A stretch of 64,000 bases of DNA from Roseibium aestuarii (GCF_008477545.1 NZ_VORA01000002.1:744001-808000); one strand, 5' to 3'. Positions 1-9,098 are shown, numbered from the stretch's first letter. Made by a program: numbers and translations. Notes: generated by a model from the letters alone, not told the origin.

Positions 1-2
1 CC

Positions 3-977
3 CCCATCGCCAATCCCCGCTGGATGATCCCCGACTGGTCCTTCGGCATCAAGGAAGAGGACATTGCCGCCCACGTCGAAGAAGCCATTGCAGAAGGCGC
101 AGACGTGGTCGTGCTCCTCTCCCACAACGGCTTCGACGTGGACCGCAAGCTGGCCTCCCGCGTCGACGGGATCGATGTGATCCTCACCGGCCACACCCAT
201 GACGCCCTGCCCGAGCCGGTGATCGTCAACAACACGCTGGTGATCGCGTCGGGCTCCAACGGCAAGTTCCTCAGCCGCATCGACCTCGACGTCCAGGACG
301 GCAAGGTCACCAGCTATGCCCATCGCCTGATCCCGATCTTCTCCGACGTGATCACGCCGGATGCGGAGATGAGCGCCCTCATCGACGAGGTGCGCGCGCC
401 CTATGAGGCCGATCTCCAGCGGGTGCTCGGCCGCACCGAAAGTCTCCTCTACCGGCGTGGCAACTTCAACGGCACCTTCGATGACCTGATCTGCCAGGCG
501 CTCCTGTCCGAACGCGATGCGGAGATCGCCCTCTCCCCCGGCTTCCGCTGGGGCACCACGCTGCTGCCAGGCCAGGACATCACCTTCGAGGACGTGCACA
601 ACGCCTGCGCCATGACCTATCCGGCCGCCTATCGCACGGCCATGACCGGTCAGATGCTCAAGGACATTCTGGAGGATGTGGGCGACAACCTGTTCAACCC
701 GGATCCCTATTACCAGCAGGGGGGCGACATGGTTCGTGTCGGCGGCATGGGCTACACCATCGACCCGTCGAAATCGATCGGCGAGCGCATCTCCGCCATG
801 ACCCTGCTGTCCACCGGCGAGGCGATCGATCCGGCCCGCGAATACATCGTCGCCGGCTGGGCCTCGGTGAACGAGGGCACGGAAGGCCCGCCCATCGCCG
901 AGGTCGTCGAGGCCCATCTGTCGAAAAATCCCGTCGTCGTCCTGCCGGACAACCAGTCCGTCAAGCTGGCCGGCTGA
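3..977 (+). CDS. soxB: SoxB thiosulfohydrolase, C-terminal part (5' truncated by window edge)
   Basis: SoxB is the periplasmic dimanganese hydrolase that removes the terminal sulfone as sulfate from thiosulfate bound to the SoxYZ carrier. The reading frame is open from base 3, so the first residues seen (PIANPRWMIPDWSFG) are internal; about 325 residues are present against roughly 560 in the family. Visible are the metallophosphoesterase motif GHTHD and the 5'-nucleotidase-like C-terminal domain, with the SoxB-typical stretch YQQGGDMVRVGGMGY. The signal peptide and first metal-binding motifs lie outside the window. It is followed after 35 bases by soxC in the same direction, the usual order in full Sox clusters. 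Confidence 0.95.
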   Translation, partial: PIANPRWMIPDWSFGIKEEDIAAHVEEAIAEGADVVVLLSHNGFDVDRKLASRVDGIDVILTGHTHDALPEPVIVNNTLVIASGSNGKFLSRIDLDVQDGKVTSYAHRLIPIFSDVITPDAEMSALIDEVRAPYEADLQRVLGRTESLLYRRGNFNGTFDDLICQALLSERDAEIALSPGFRWGTTLLPGQDITFEDVHNACAMTYPAAYRTAMTGQMLKDILEDVGDNLFNPDPYYQQGGDMVRVGGMGYTIDPSKSIGERISAMTLLSTGEAIDPAREYIVAGWASVNEGTEGPPIAEVVEAHLSKNPVVVLPDNQSVKLAG

Positions 978-1012
978 CCCCTTTTCCCTTCGCGCATCCT
1001 GAGGACATCTTC

Positions 1013-2290
1013 ATGAGCGAAACAAAGACACCCCTCTCGCCGGCGGCCCTCTCCCGCCGGTCCCTGCTCAAGGCGGGCCTGAGTGCAGGCACCCTGGCGG
1101 GAACCGCCGTTGCCGCACGCGCGGCTGGCGATCCGCTGATCACCGAGGTGCAGGACTGGAACCGCTATCTGGGCGACGGCGTGCAGGCCCGTCCCTATGG
1201 CACCCCCTCGCCATACGAAGCCCATGTGGTGCGCCGGGACGTGGAATGGCTGACCGCCGCCACCGAGAGCTCGGTCAATTTCACGCCCCTGCATGAACTT
1301 GACGGCATCATCACCCCCAACGGCCTGTGTTTCGAGCGTCACCATGCCGGCATCGCCGACGTGGATCCGGCCGCGCACCGGCTTATGATCAATGGCCTGG
1401 TCGACACACCGCTGGTCTTCACCATGGAGGACCTCAAGCGCTTCCCCCGCGAGAACCGGCTCTACTTCCTGGAATGCGCGGCCAACTCCGGCATGGAATG
1501 GCGCGGATCCCAGCTCAACGGCTGCCAGTACACCCACGGCATGGTCCATTGCGTGATGTACACGGGCGTGTCGCTGAAGCTCCTCCTCGAGGAGGCCGGC
1601 GTGAAGACTTCGGCCAAGTGGGTGATGCCCGAGGGCGCGGATGCCTCCGCCATGACCCGCTCGATCCCGCTGGAAAAGGCGCTCGACGACTGCCTTGTCG
1701 CCTTCAAGATGAACGGCGAGGCCCTGCGGCCCGAACAGGGCTATCCCCTGCGCCTCGTCGTGCCGGGCTGGGAAGGCAACATGTGGGTGAAATGGCTGCG
1801 CCGCATCGAGGTGGGCGACGAACCCTGGCACCAGCGCGAGGAAACCTCGAAATACACGGACCTTCTGGCCAACGGCAAGGCGCGCCGCTTCACCTGGGTG
1901 ATGGACCCCAAGTCCGTCATCACCAGCCCCAGCCCCCAGGCCCCGATCACCCACGGCAAGGGTCCGCTGGTCATCTCCGGTCTGGCCTGGTCCGGCAACG
2001 GGCGCATCTCGCGGGTGGATGTCTCCATCGACGGCGGCCGCAACTGGACCACCGCACGCCTCGACGGACCCTCCCTCTCCAAGGCCCTGCATCGCTTCTA
2101 TCTCGACATCGCCTGGGACGGTTCCCCCCTCCTTCTCCAGTCCCGGGCGATGGACGAGCACGGGTTCTACCAGCCCACCAAGAACGAGCTGCGCGCCGCC
2201 CGGGGCGAGAACTCGATCTATCACAACAACGGCATCCAGACCTGGCATGTCAAAGCAGATGGAACCGTGGAAAATGTCGAAGTTTCGTGA
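1013..2290 (+). CDS. soxC: SoxC, molybdopterin subunit of sulfane dehydrogenase SoxCD
   Basis: SoxC carries the molybdenum cofactor of SoxCD, which oxidises the protein-bound sulfane sulfur during thiosulfate oxidation in the periplasm. The 425-residue product starts with a Tat signal (SRRSLLKAG, residues 14-22), as expected for a cofactor-loaded enzyme. The sulfite-oxidase fold follows: LYFLECAANSG, where C155 is the likely Mo-coordinating cysteine, then the Mo-co dimerisation domain (about 290-400). The ATG has GAGGA upstream. Its 3' end overlaps the soxD start by 17 bases, suggesting coupled translation of the two subunits. Confidence 0.95.
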   Translation: MSETKTPLSPAALSRRSLLKAGLSAGTLAGTAVAARAAGDPLITEVQDWNRYLGDGVQARPYGTPSPYEAHVVRRDVEWLTAATESSVNFTPLHELDGIITPNGLCFERHHAGIADVDPAAHRLMINGLVDTPLVFTMEDLKRFPRENRLYFLECAANSGMEWRGSQLNGCQYTHGMVHCVMYTGVSLKLLLEEAGVKTSAKWVMPEGADASAMTRSIPLEKALDDCLVAFKMNGEALRPEQGYPLRLVVPGWEGNMWVKWLRRIEVGDEPWHQREETSKYTDLLANGKARRFTWVMDPKSVITSPSPQAPITHGKGPLVISGLAWSGNGRISRVDVSIDGGRNWTTARLDGPSLSKALHRFYLDIAWDGSPLLLQSRAMDEHGFYQPTKNELRAARGENSIYHNNGIQTWHVKADGTVENVEVS

Positions 2291-3425
2291 TGCGCGGGTC
2301 GGCAGTTGGCGCGCGCTAGCGCGTCCCCTGCTCACCCTGTCCCTGCCGCTGATCCTCGCCACCGGCACCGCGCTGGCGGGCGATCCGGCTGCGGGCGAGA
2401 AGGTCTTCAAGAAATGCGCCGCCTGCCACGCGGTCGGCGAAGGCGCGAAGAACAAGGTCGGGCCCGAGCTCAACGAGCTGATCGGGCGCACCGCCGGCAC
2501 CTTGCCGGACTTCAAGTATTCCAAGGCCATGATCAAGGCCGGCGGGGACGGTCTTGTCTGGACCCCGGAGACCCTTGCAACCTATCTCGCCAAGCCGAAG
2601 GACATGGTGCCCGGCACCAAGATGGCCTTCGCCGGGCTGAAGTCCGATGCGGATCTGGACAACGTGATCGCCTATCTCGCCGGCTTCTCGGCTCAGGCGG
2701 CCCCTGCGCCTGCGCCTGCGCCTGCGGCGGCGCCAGAACCGGAGCAAACCCGCAGCGATGCGGCTCCGGACACGACCTCGGCGGCCCCCACCCCGACAGC
2801 CTCTGGCCATGACGGCAAGGTCTTCGGTCTCGGCCGCAAGGCCGAGGCGGAGGAAATCGCCGCCTGGGACATCGACATCCGCCCGGATGGCACCGGTCTG
2901 CCGGTTGGCCGCGGCACGGTCTCCGATGGCGAGGTGCTCTTCTCGGAAAACTGCGCCGTCTGTCATGGCGACTTCGGTGAGGGCGTCGGCCGCTGGCCGG
3001 TTCTCGCCGGGGGTCAGGACACCCTGACCGACGAACGGCCGGAAAAAACCATCGGCTCCTACTGGCCCTATCTTTCGACGGTCTACGACTACGTGCGCCG
3101 CGCCATGCCCTTCGGCAACGCCCGCTCCCTGTCGGATGATGATGTCTATGCCCTGACGGCCTATCTTCTCTATCTGAACGACGTGGTCACCGACGAGGAG
3201 TTCGAGCTCTCCAACGAGAACTTCACGGAGATCCGTCTGCCCAACGAGGAGAATTTCATCGCCGATGACCGGGATGCGGAAGGCCACGACATGGCGACCT
3301 CCGCCCCTTGCATGGAAAGCTGCAAGCCCGGCCCGGTGGAGATCACCATGCACGCCCGCATCCTCGACGTGACCCCCGGGTCCGTGGATGATGACGAGGC
3401 AGGGGGCGCCGGCGGCGTCGACTGA
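2274..3425 (+). CDS. soxD: SoxD, diheme cytochrome c subunit of sulfane dehydrogenase
   Basis: SoxD accepts electrons from the Mo site of SoxC. From the ATG at 2274 the product is 383 residues with a Sec signal peptide (LLTLSLPLILATGTALA). Two class-I cytochrome domains are visible with heme motifs CAACH (C48-H52) and CAVCH (C227-H231), joined by an Ala/Pro-rich linker (PAPAPAPAAAPEPEQ). The frame stays open upstream to 2019, but that part lies inside soxC and gives no signal peptide; an in-frame ATG at 2259 is the only other reasonable start. The C-terminus has an extra CMESCKPG segment after the second heme domain. Confidence 0.93.
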   Translation: MSKFRDARVGSWRALARPLLTLSLPLILATGTALAGDPAAGEKVFKKCAACHAVGEGAKNKVGPELNELIGRTAGTLPDFKYSKAMIKAGGDGLVWTPETLATYLAKPKDMVPGTKMAFAGLKSDADLDNVIAYLAGFSAQAAPAPAPAPAAAPEPEQTRSDAAPDTTSAAPTPTASGHDGKVFGLGRKAEAEEIAAWDIDIRPDGTGLPVGRGTVSDGEVLFSENCAVCHGDFGEGVGRWPVLAGGQDTLTDERPEKTIGSYWPYLSTVYDYVRRAMPFGNARSLSDDDVYALTAYLLYLNDVVTDEEFELSNENFTEIRLPNEENFIADDRDAEGHDMATSAPCMESCKPGPVEITMHARILDVTPGSVDDDEAGGAGGVD

Positions 3426-3550
3426 CCGGGAGGATGCAGGCCACGGGAGGAGACGGAGGCGCGGGACGGCGCAGCCTCCGCATCCTTCTCCGGGGCCTGA
3501 CGCCCCATCGCCGAGGGAGCCACGCCCCCCCTTGGCCCAGCCTGTCTGTA

Positions 3551-3569
3551 CGGCCGGATATTCCGGCCG
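3551..3569 (+). promoter_or_regulatory. Inverted repeat in the soxD-dsrE-like leader
   Basis: CGGCCGGA-TAT-TCCGGCCG, perfect 8-base arms, sits just ahead of the strong Shine-Dalgarno run (GGGAGGAGGAAGAG) of the DsrE-like gene, in the 165-base gap after soxD. It has no T-run, so a terminator is unlikely; an mRNA stability or processing hairpin, or an operator, are both possible. The rest of the gap shows nothing recognisable. Confidence 0.4.
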
Positions 3570-3590
3570 GCTTCCCGGGAGGAGGAAGAG

Positions 3591-4070
3591 ATGTGGTGTG
3601 ATCGCAGAACCCTGATGAAGCACGGATTTGCGGCCCTGACCCTGTTCGGTGCAGCCGCCGCAACGCCCCTGGCCAGCCCGACCCCCGCCAGCGCTGCAGA
3701 CGGCATCCATCGTCTCGCCCTTCAGATCAGCGACAATGATCCGGACAAGATGACCAGCGTGCTCAACATCGCCGCCAACGTCTCCCGCCACTATTCGGAT
3801 CTGGGCGAAGAGGTGGAGATCCGCGTTGTCGCCTTCAGCGCCGGTCTTCACATGCTGCGCGCCGACACCACCCCGGTCGCCGACCGGATGAAGTCCTTCG
3901 CCCAGAGCATGCCCAACGTGACCTTCGCCGCCTGCGGCAACACCATCGACGCCATGAGCAAGACGGAAGGCAGGGACGTACCCCTGCTGGACGACGTGGA
4001 GATCGTCCCCGCCGGAGTGGTGACCCTGATGGAACTGGACGAAGCCGGCTTCACCATCGTCCGGCCGTAA
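3591..4070 (+). CDS. Tat-exported DsrE/DsrF-like sulfur-relay family protein
   Basis: 159 residues. The start CDRRTLMKHGFAALTLFG carries a twin-arginine pattern (DRRTLMK) and a hydrophobic stretch ending near AASA, so export by Tat is likely. The mature part looks like the DsrE fold (LALQISDNDPDKMTSVLNIAANV...), with one conserved-type cysteine in FAACGNTI, the position of the persulfide-carrying Cys in DsrE proteins. The ATG at 3591 is preferred over 3615 because it has an excellent ribosome-binding site and retains the RR pair. The setting after soxBCD suggests handling of periplasmic sulfane sulfur; its true substrate is unknown. Confidence 0.75.
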   Translation: MWCDRRTLMKHGFAALTLFGAAAATPLASPTPASAADGIHRLALQISDNDPDKMTSVLNIAANVSRHYSDLGEEVEIRVVAFSAGLHMLRADTTPVADRMKSFAQSMPNVTFAACGNTIDAMSKTEGRDVPLLDDVEIVPAGVVTLMELDEAGFTIVRP

Positions 4071-4157
4071 GACCAAAGGCTCCTCGACCGCGTTTCCCAC
4101 CCCCGTCATGCCCTCCCCTCGCCTCTTCGCGCGGCCATGCCGGGTCGAGGCGTCACC

Positions 4158-4412
4158 GCATGGATTGCCGGGTCACGCCCGGTAGTGACGAAGGAAAGGG
4201 TGCGTGACAGGGAACATCGGCGGGCGACACCTGCCGCAGGTCTCTGAGCTCTCACACCTGGGACCTTCAACGCCTCGGTGGTCATCCTCGGCCTCGTGCC
4301 GAGGATCCAGCCTTTGGCCTCTGTGTCTTTCGCACCCCTCGCCCACCGCCGTCATGCCATGGTTCGACGACGGAGAGGGTGAGTGGCTGCGCCCGGGACC
4401 GGATAATGCGTC
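4158..4412. repeat. Non-coding gap with alphaproteobacterial intergenic palindromes
   Basis: The 434-base gap between two convergent genes (4071-4504) holds no credible gene. It contains several imperfect palindromes: one with the core CCGGGTCACGCCCGG near 4168-4182, one with arms ATCCTCGG and CCGAGGAT (4284-4306), and one with CGGGAC and GTCCCGG (about 4393-4415). Such GC-rich elements (ATCCTCGG...CCGAGGAT, GCCGGGTCA...CCCGG) are scattered between genes in many Hyphomicrobiales; related copies occur near 48.7 kb and 57.4 kb. Confidence 0.55.
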
Positions 4413-4447
4413 CCGGCATTCCTCAGGAGGGCCCAGCCATAAAACCG

Positions 4448-4481
4448 AAAGGGCAGGACCGGTCTCCCGGCCCTGCCCTTT
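4448..4481 (-). terminator. Rho-independent terminator of the tetraheme cytochrome gene
   Basis: Perfect 10-base arms AAAGGGCAGG and CCTGCCCTTT with a GC-rich 14-base centre, 24 bases after the stop of the minus-strand cytochrome gene. On the minus strand it is followed by TTTCGGTTTT. Confidence 0.75.
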
Positions 4482-4504
4482 GCATCATCACTTTGGCCCC
4501 TCAC

Positions 4505-7500
4505 CTAGTTGCGGGCCTGGACGTTGAAGGTCACCATGTGCACCGCCGAGGTCTGGCGCGGCGGGGCAAGGGTCTGGCCCTTGGCCTGCGGCAGGGACTG
4601 GGCGGCGAGCTCGGTGCGGTTTTTCTCGAAGAGCTTCACCGCAAGACCGCGCGAGGGCGGCTGGCGGGTGGCGCGCACCAGCTTGCGCGCCTCGGCCGCG
4701 CTGAGCCGATGATTGCCCAAGCCCCCTTCCCGGCAGTTCAGCACCAGGGTCTCGTCATGGGCCGGCGTGTCGAAGACCAGCGCCCCGACCGCAGGATCCG
4801 GGATGATCCGCGGCTGACCGGGATGCAGGACAGGATCGCCGATCATGGCGTCGGGAATGATCTCCACATTGCCATCGGCCTCCACATAAAAGATCTGCAA
4901 CTCGCAGGCGTTGTTCGCGGTCACCCGGAAGCTCAGGTTCTCGTCGACGAAGACATCCGTATTGGCCACATCCACCCGCAGTTTCAGGGCAACGGCATTC
5001 TCGTCCTCCCGGTAGCCGTCGTCCCGATAGCTGGCATCCTTGTAGCTTGCCGGCAGCAGCCCGGTGGTCTCCACCCGGCCCGGATGGGTGAGCGGATCCA
5101 GATTGAGCACCGGCTTGATCAGGCGGGCGAACTGCTCCTCCACCTCGAAGCGGGGCACGCGCACCCCCGCCCGGGTCTGGTTGATCCAGTCGATGGCAAA
5201 GCTGCGCGCCGTGGGATCCTGCACCCGCTGGATCGCCGTTTCGAAGTCCTCGAGCGACATCTCGAACTCCGCCGCCAGCATCTCCGCATCCAGATCGGCC
5301 TCATAGAAGTCGGCGAACCAGGTGACGACCTCTTCCTTGCCCGGACCGCTGCGGCTCTTCACCGTACCGTCCGGAGCAACTTCAGTGGCCTCGATCTTCG
5401 CCAGCGCATCGATGAAGACCTTCCGGTCCTGATCGTAGAGCCTGTCGAGCTCGGTCTGCTCCACATACATGCGCAGCAGCGTGTCGCGCTGGTCGAGGGA
5501 GAAGAGCGCCGAGGTCTCCAGATGAGCCCGCAGCTGATCCCGCTTGGAGATGATCCCGTCCGAATGACAGCTCATGCAGGACCGGCCGTTGATGATGTCG
5601 ATCCCCTTGCCGATCGGCCGCTGGCGGAAGGACACGATGGCCGTCGGCCCCCGGTCGATCCGGTCGCCTGCGGCGGTGGAGAGATAGTAGCCCTGAAGGC
5701 CGTTCGGCAGCGTGAAGAGCATCTCGCCGCCGTCATGCTCGAAAGGCTCCAGCCCGTCGGCAAGCGGCGCGATCTCCGCCGGACCATGAGGATGCAATTT
5801 CAGGCTCTGCGCCTCGCGGCTGCCGGCGAAATCGTAGGATTTCCAGTAATATCCGCCGCCGGGCAGATCATGACGCTCCAGCAGCCGGTTATGGTCGGAG
5901 ACCCCGGACGACCCTTCCAGGAACGCGCCGCGGGCAACGGCAAGCCGCTCGATGTTGGCATTGACGTCCACGCCCATCGCCCGTTCCAGATCCCCGATGT
6001 TCTCGGGCAGGTCGAGCAGCATGTGATACATTTCCGGACGGCTGGCATTGGCCATGAACCAGTCCGCCCGCATGATCGGCAACTGGGCGCCGGTCTGGTC
6101 CGACAGGGCCAGCAGCGCCGGATCATTCTCCGGCGCATAGCCGTAAGGGTAGGTTTCCGCCAGCTTGCTCCAGCGCTCCACATCCCACTTGAAATCGCGG
6201 ATATCGACCCGGAACAGCAGATTGTTGGCGCCTTCGACCGGGTCCGGCATGACCAGACGCGGGCCCTGGGACACAGAGTTCAGCAGCTTGCGGAACCCGG
6301 CCCGATAGAGATCGAGCCGCCGCCCGAAGGCGTCCATGTCCTCGCAAGGATGCACGCCATTGTAGAGGTTGAGGAAGGTGTAATAGCGGATGAAGGGCCG
6401 GTCCCGTTCGTCCACCCCCGAAAGATCGCGCAGCGCCAGCTCCGCCTGATCCTTCCAGTGACGAATCGGGCGCAAACGGGCGGCCGGAGCCGGTTCCGCA
6501 CTGATCTCGGCCGTGTCCAGGCTCTCGATCCAGGCGCCCAACGCCTCGAGCTCTTCGTCCGAAGGGCTCTGGCCATAGGGCATGCGGCCGCTGGACACGC
6601 TGGTGTAGAGCAGGGACTGCATCCGGTTGCCCGGCGTCACGAAGGCCGGATTGCGGGCAATCGAGGCAAGGTCTCCCGCCGGGAAACTGCCCTGGGCGCT
6701 CTCGCCGAGCCCGTGACAGTTGCGGCAATAGCGCCCGACGAAATCATCCGCCTTGCTGGCAAGGTCCCCGGCGGGCAGGGCAGCGCCCCCACTGTCGGCG
6801 CGGCAGGTGGCGGTGGCGCTGAGTTCCACCTTCTTCACCTCCTGCTCGCGGCCCGTCAGATAGGCGAGCATGGCAAGCCGGTCCTCATCGGTCAGCACCG
6901 CCAGTCCCTTGACCATGTTGCGCTTGAGCGGAGAGGTGACCGGACTGCCCGAAAGCTTCAGCCCCTTGTCGAGGAAATCCTTCGAGAAGACATCCGGGTG
7001 AGACAGGCCTGTCATCCGGGCGGTGGAAATGTCGGGAGCGAGCTCTCCGTTGATCCCCTTCTCCCCAGTCAGTGCCTCATCGGCGCTCAGGCCCCAGGTC
7101 AGGCTGCGCGGGGTGTGGCACTCGCCGCAGGCCCCGACGGTCTCGACGAGATAGCGTCCGCGCGACATCTGCGAGCCATCGCCCGGCTGGAAGGCCGGCG
7201 TCGTCAGGTTGCCCCGCTTCCAGAGCGAGATGGTGCTGTTGAGATTATACGGGAAGGAGACCTCGTGCCTCTCGGAAGCGGCATCGGACTGAGGCAGCGT
7301 CTCGATATAGGCCTTGATGTCGAGCACGTCCTCCGGCTTCATCCCCGCATAGGCCGCGTAAGGGAAGACCGGGTAATAGTTGCGCCCGTCCGGCGCGAGG
7401 CCATTGATCACCGCATTCAGATACTGGGAATTGCTCCAGCCGCCGGTGCCATTGGCGTGGGCGGTAATGTTAGGCACGAAGAAGGTCCCGATATAGGTGT

Positions 7501-7765
7501 CAAGCTGGCGGCCGCCCGAAAGCAGGCTTGTGTCCTCGCCCGCCGCGTGACAGCCGACGCATCCGGCCGCATTCGCCAGATATTCGCCGTTCTTCACATC
7601 GGCCTGATAGGAGGAGAAGGCGCCGTCTCCGAAAAGGTCGGCGGCCCGGGTCCCGCCCGTGCCATATCCCAGCGACAGAATGATCGCGGAGAGGAGGGGG
7701 ACGATCTTCGCCCCGGGCTTGCGGGAAGAAGCGTCCGTCCCGCGTCGCGTGCCACTCATGCTCAT
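4505..7765 (-). CDS. Large exported tetraheme c-type cytochrome with DUF4384-like C-terminus
   Basis: 1,086 residues. After a Lys/Arg-rich start and hydrophobic signal (IVPLLSAIILSLGYG) come four heme motifs: CVGCH (69-73), CGECH (213-217), CRNCH (347-351) and CMSCH (730-734). The first three lie in cytochrome domains like those of membrane alcohol dehydrogenase cytochrome subunits; the fourth follows a long heme-free region (about 430-725) that I cannot assign. Residues about 926-1016 (NTDVFVDENLSFRV...FYVEADGNVEIIPD) resemble DUF4384, a domain often linked to caspase-like proteins or kinases. The start at 7765 has AAGGAG seven bases upstream; the frame continues to 7822 but without a ribosome site. 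It is probably co-transcribed with the flavocytochrome upstream, and lies close to a CHAT protease operon. The electron donor and acceptor are unknown. Confidence 0.85.
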   Translation of the reverse strand: MSMSGTRRGTDASSRKPGAKIVPLLSAIILSLGYGTGGTRAADLFGDGAFSSYQADVKNGEYLANAAGCVGCHAAGEDTSLLSGGRQLDTYIGTFFVPNITAHANGTGGWSNSQYLNAVINGLAPDGRNYYPVFPYAAYAGMKPEDVLDIKAYIETLPQSDAASERHEVSFPYNLNSTISLWKRGNLTTPAFQPGDGSQMSRGRYLVETVGACGECHTPRSLTWGLSADEALTGEKGINGELAPDISTARMTGLSHPDVFSKDFLDKGLKLSGSPVTSPLKRNMVKGLAVLTDEDRLAMLAYLTGREQEVKKVELSATATCRADSGGAALPAGDLASKADDFVGRYCRNCHGLGESAQGSFPAGDLASIARNPAFVTPGNRMQSLLYTSVSSGRMPYGQSPSDEELEALGAWIESLDTAEISAEPAPAARLRPIRHWKDQAELALRDLSGVDERDRPFIRYYTFLNLYNGVHPCEDMDAFGRRLDLYRAGFRKLLNSVSQGPRLVMPDPVEGANNLLFRVDIRDFKWDVERWSKLAETYPYGYAPENDPALLALSDQTGAQLPIMRADWFMANASRPEMYHMLLDLPENIGDLERAMGVDVNANIERLAVARGAFLEGSSGVSDHNRLLERHDLPGGGYYWKSYDFAGSREAQSLKLHPHGPAEIAPLADGLEPFEHDGGEMLFTLPNGLQGYYLSTAAGDRIDRGPTAIVSFRQRPIGKGIDIINGRSCMSCHSDGIISKRDQLRAHLETSALFSLDQRDTLLRMYVEQTELDRLYDQDRKVFIDALAKIEATEVAPDGTVKSRSGPGKEEVVTWFADFYEADLDAEMLAAEFEMSLEDFETAIQRVQDPTARSFAIDWINQTRAGVRVPRFEVEEQFARLIKPVLNLDPLTHPGRVETTGLLPASYKDASYRDDGYREDENAVALKLRVDVANTDVFVDENLSFRVTANNACELQIFYVEADGNVEIIPDAMIGDPVLHPGQPRIIPDPAVGALVFDTPAHDETLVLNCREGGLGNHRLSAAEARKLVRATRQPPSRGLAVKLFEKNRTELAAQSLPQAKGQTLAPPRQTSAVHMVTFNVQARN

Positions 7766-7772
7766 TGTTCCT

Positions 7773-7778
7773 CTCCTT
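7773..7778 (-). promoter_or_regulatory. Ribosome binding site that fixes the cytochrome start
   Basis: AAGGAG on the minus strand, seven bases before the ATG at 7765. It lies between the stop of the upstream flavocytochrome gene (7800) and this ATG, so the two genes do not overlap if this start is used. Confidence 0.7.
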
Positions 7779-7799
7779 GATCCTGACCCGTCCGCCGGA

Positions 7800-9098
7800 T
7801 TACCGGAACTCGAAACGTTCAAACCTGACGCGGGCAGGCTTGTGGCCCAGCCGCTTAAGATCGCCTGTCACCGCCTCGCGCAGGGCGGCCGGGCCGCAGA
7901 ACCACAGTTCCGCACCGCCCGGGTCCACCGTGGACCGCGCCAGAAGTCCTTCTGCCGTGAACCGCCCATCCGTCTTCGAGACATGCAGCGTGAAATCGAA
8001 ATTCGGCAGCTCCTGCGCCAGAGCCGCAAGCTCGGTGTCGCCGACAGCTTCCTCCGTGTTGCGCACGCAGTGGAACAGATGCACGCAGCGCTGCGGATTA
8101 CTGCGCAGCTCCTGCGCCAGCGCAAGGAACGGCGTGATGCCGATACCGCCCGCGATCCAGACCTGGCGCTCCGCCCCCCGTCCGGCTTCGAACCTGCCAT
8201 AGCCGCCCTCGACCCGCAGGGTGTCGCCCACCTTCAGCTCGTCGCGCAGCCGGCGGGTGAAGTCGCCCAAGGGCTTGATGGCAAAGCCGATTTCGTTGCC
8301 TTCTCCATGCCTTGCGATGGTGAAGGGATGCGGCTCGCGAAGCCCTGCCCGCTCCGCCCCGATGAAGGCGAACTGACCCGGCCGCGCCGACAGGCCCGAA
8401 GACACGGGAACGGCGCGCACCAGCGTCGCCCCGGCAAGGGGCAGGATCTCGCTCACCCGGTAGCGCTTGCGCATCAGGAAAGGCCGGATCTGGGTCACCG
8501 CGAAGCTGCAAACGCCCAGCGCGGCCATGACATTGAGATATCCGGCGAGCAGGGCCGTTCCGTCAAAGGGCCGCTTGATGAAATTGAGATGGAACGCGAT
8601 GAAGACGAAGAACACGCCAATGAAGCGATGGCTCTGGCGCCAGAGCTGCCAGGGGATCTCGATCCGCGTCCAGGGAATGCGCTTGAAAAGACTGACGCCG
8701 ACCAGCGTGACCAGTCCGTAGAAACCGATCTCTCCCGCCTCCCCGGCCAGCTCGTTCAGCCCCGTGGTCAGCACCTTGCCGCGGAAATTCGGCGAAACGA
8801 AATAGTGGAAGAGCATGAGGCCGAAGGCGAGATACCCGAGCTGCCGATGCACGTGATACATGCGATCCAGGCCGCCGAAGGCGCTTTCCAGAAACCGAGG
8901 GCGCGTTGCCAGGAACTGATTGAGCGCCATGGCCGTGAAGGCCGTGACCGCTGCCGCGATCGATGCCCAGGTGGTCAGCCCCGTGTGACTGGCGGCAGGC
9001 ACCGAGAGCAGAAACGCGACTGCACAGGCGGCAAACATCAGGAAACTGCCCAAACTACCCCCAATCCGCGCAGCAGGAGTCCTGCCGGCGTCTCTCAC
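7800..9098 (-). CDS. Ferric reductase-like transmembrane flavocytochrome (FRD + FAD/NAD(P) domains)
   Basis: The N-terminal half has about six membrane segments with histidines spaced as in ferric reductase/NADPH oxidase heme domains (YHVHRQLGY, LMLFHYF, WRQSHRFIG, IAFHLNFI). The C-terminal half is a ferredoxin reductase module: FAD motif REPHPFTIA, nucleotide motif GGIGITPFLALAQEL, and a terminal FCGPAALREAV. It should move electrons from cytoplasmic NAD(P)H across the inner membrane, possibly to the exported tetraheme cytochrome encoded 34 bases downstream. I prefer the GTG at 9098 (GGGGGG upstream); the frame extends to a GTG at 9161, but that stretch contains palindromes and is Arg-rich without export logic. 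Length from 9098 is 432 residues. Confidence 0.8.
   Translation of the reverse strand: MRDAGRTPAARIGGSLGSFLMFAACAVAFLLSVPAASHTGLTTWASIAAAVTAFTAMALNQFLATRPRFLESAFGGLDRMYHVHRQLGYLAFGLMLFHYFVSPNFRGKVLTTGLNELAGEAGEIGFYGLVTLVGVSLFKRIPWTRIEIPWQLWRQSHRFIGVFFVFIAFHLNFIKRPFDGTALLAGYLNVMAALGVCSFAVTQIRPFLMRKRYRVSEILPLAGATLVRAVPVSSGLSARPGQFAFIGAERAGLREPHPFTIARHGEGNEIGFAIKPLGDFTRRLRDELKVGDTLRVEGGYGRFEAGRGAERQVWIAGGIGITPFLALAQELRSNPQRCVHLFHCVRNTEEAVGDTELAALAQELPNFDFTLHVSKTDGRFTAEGLLARSTVDPGGAELWFCGPAALREAVTGDLKRLGHKPARVRFERFEFR

Noticed and set aside
2019-2273. Extended SoxD start inside soxC
   Set aside because: The extension is low complexity and would bury the SoxD signal peptide.
752-2536. 594-codon minus-strand open frame across soxB-soxC
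   Set aside because: Antisense to well-conserved sox genes; low-complexity shadow.
2316-4109. 597-codon minus-strand open frame across soxD and the DsrE-like gene
   Set aside because: Spans two convincing plus-strand genes, with an Arg run opposite the Ala/Pro linker of SoxD.
4379-7780. 1,133-codon plus-strand open frame antisense to the tetraheme cytochrome gene
   Set aside because: Composition is His/Arg/Gln-rich with no domain or signal; the opposite strand has four heme motifs and a good ribosome site. GC-rich shadow frame.
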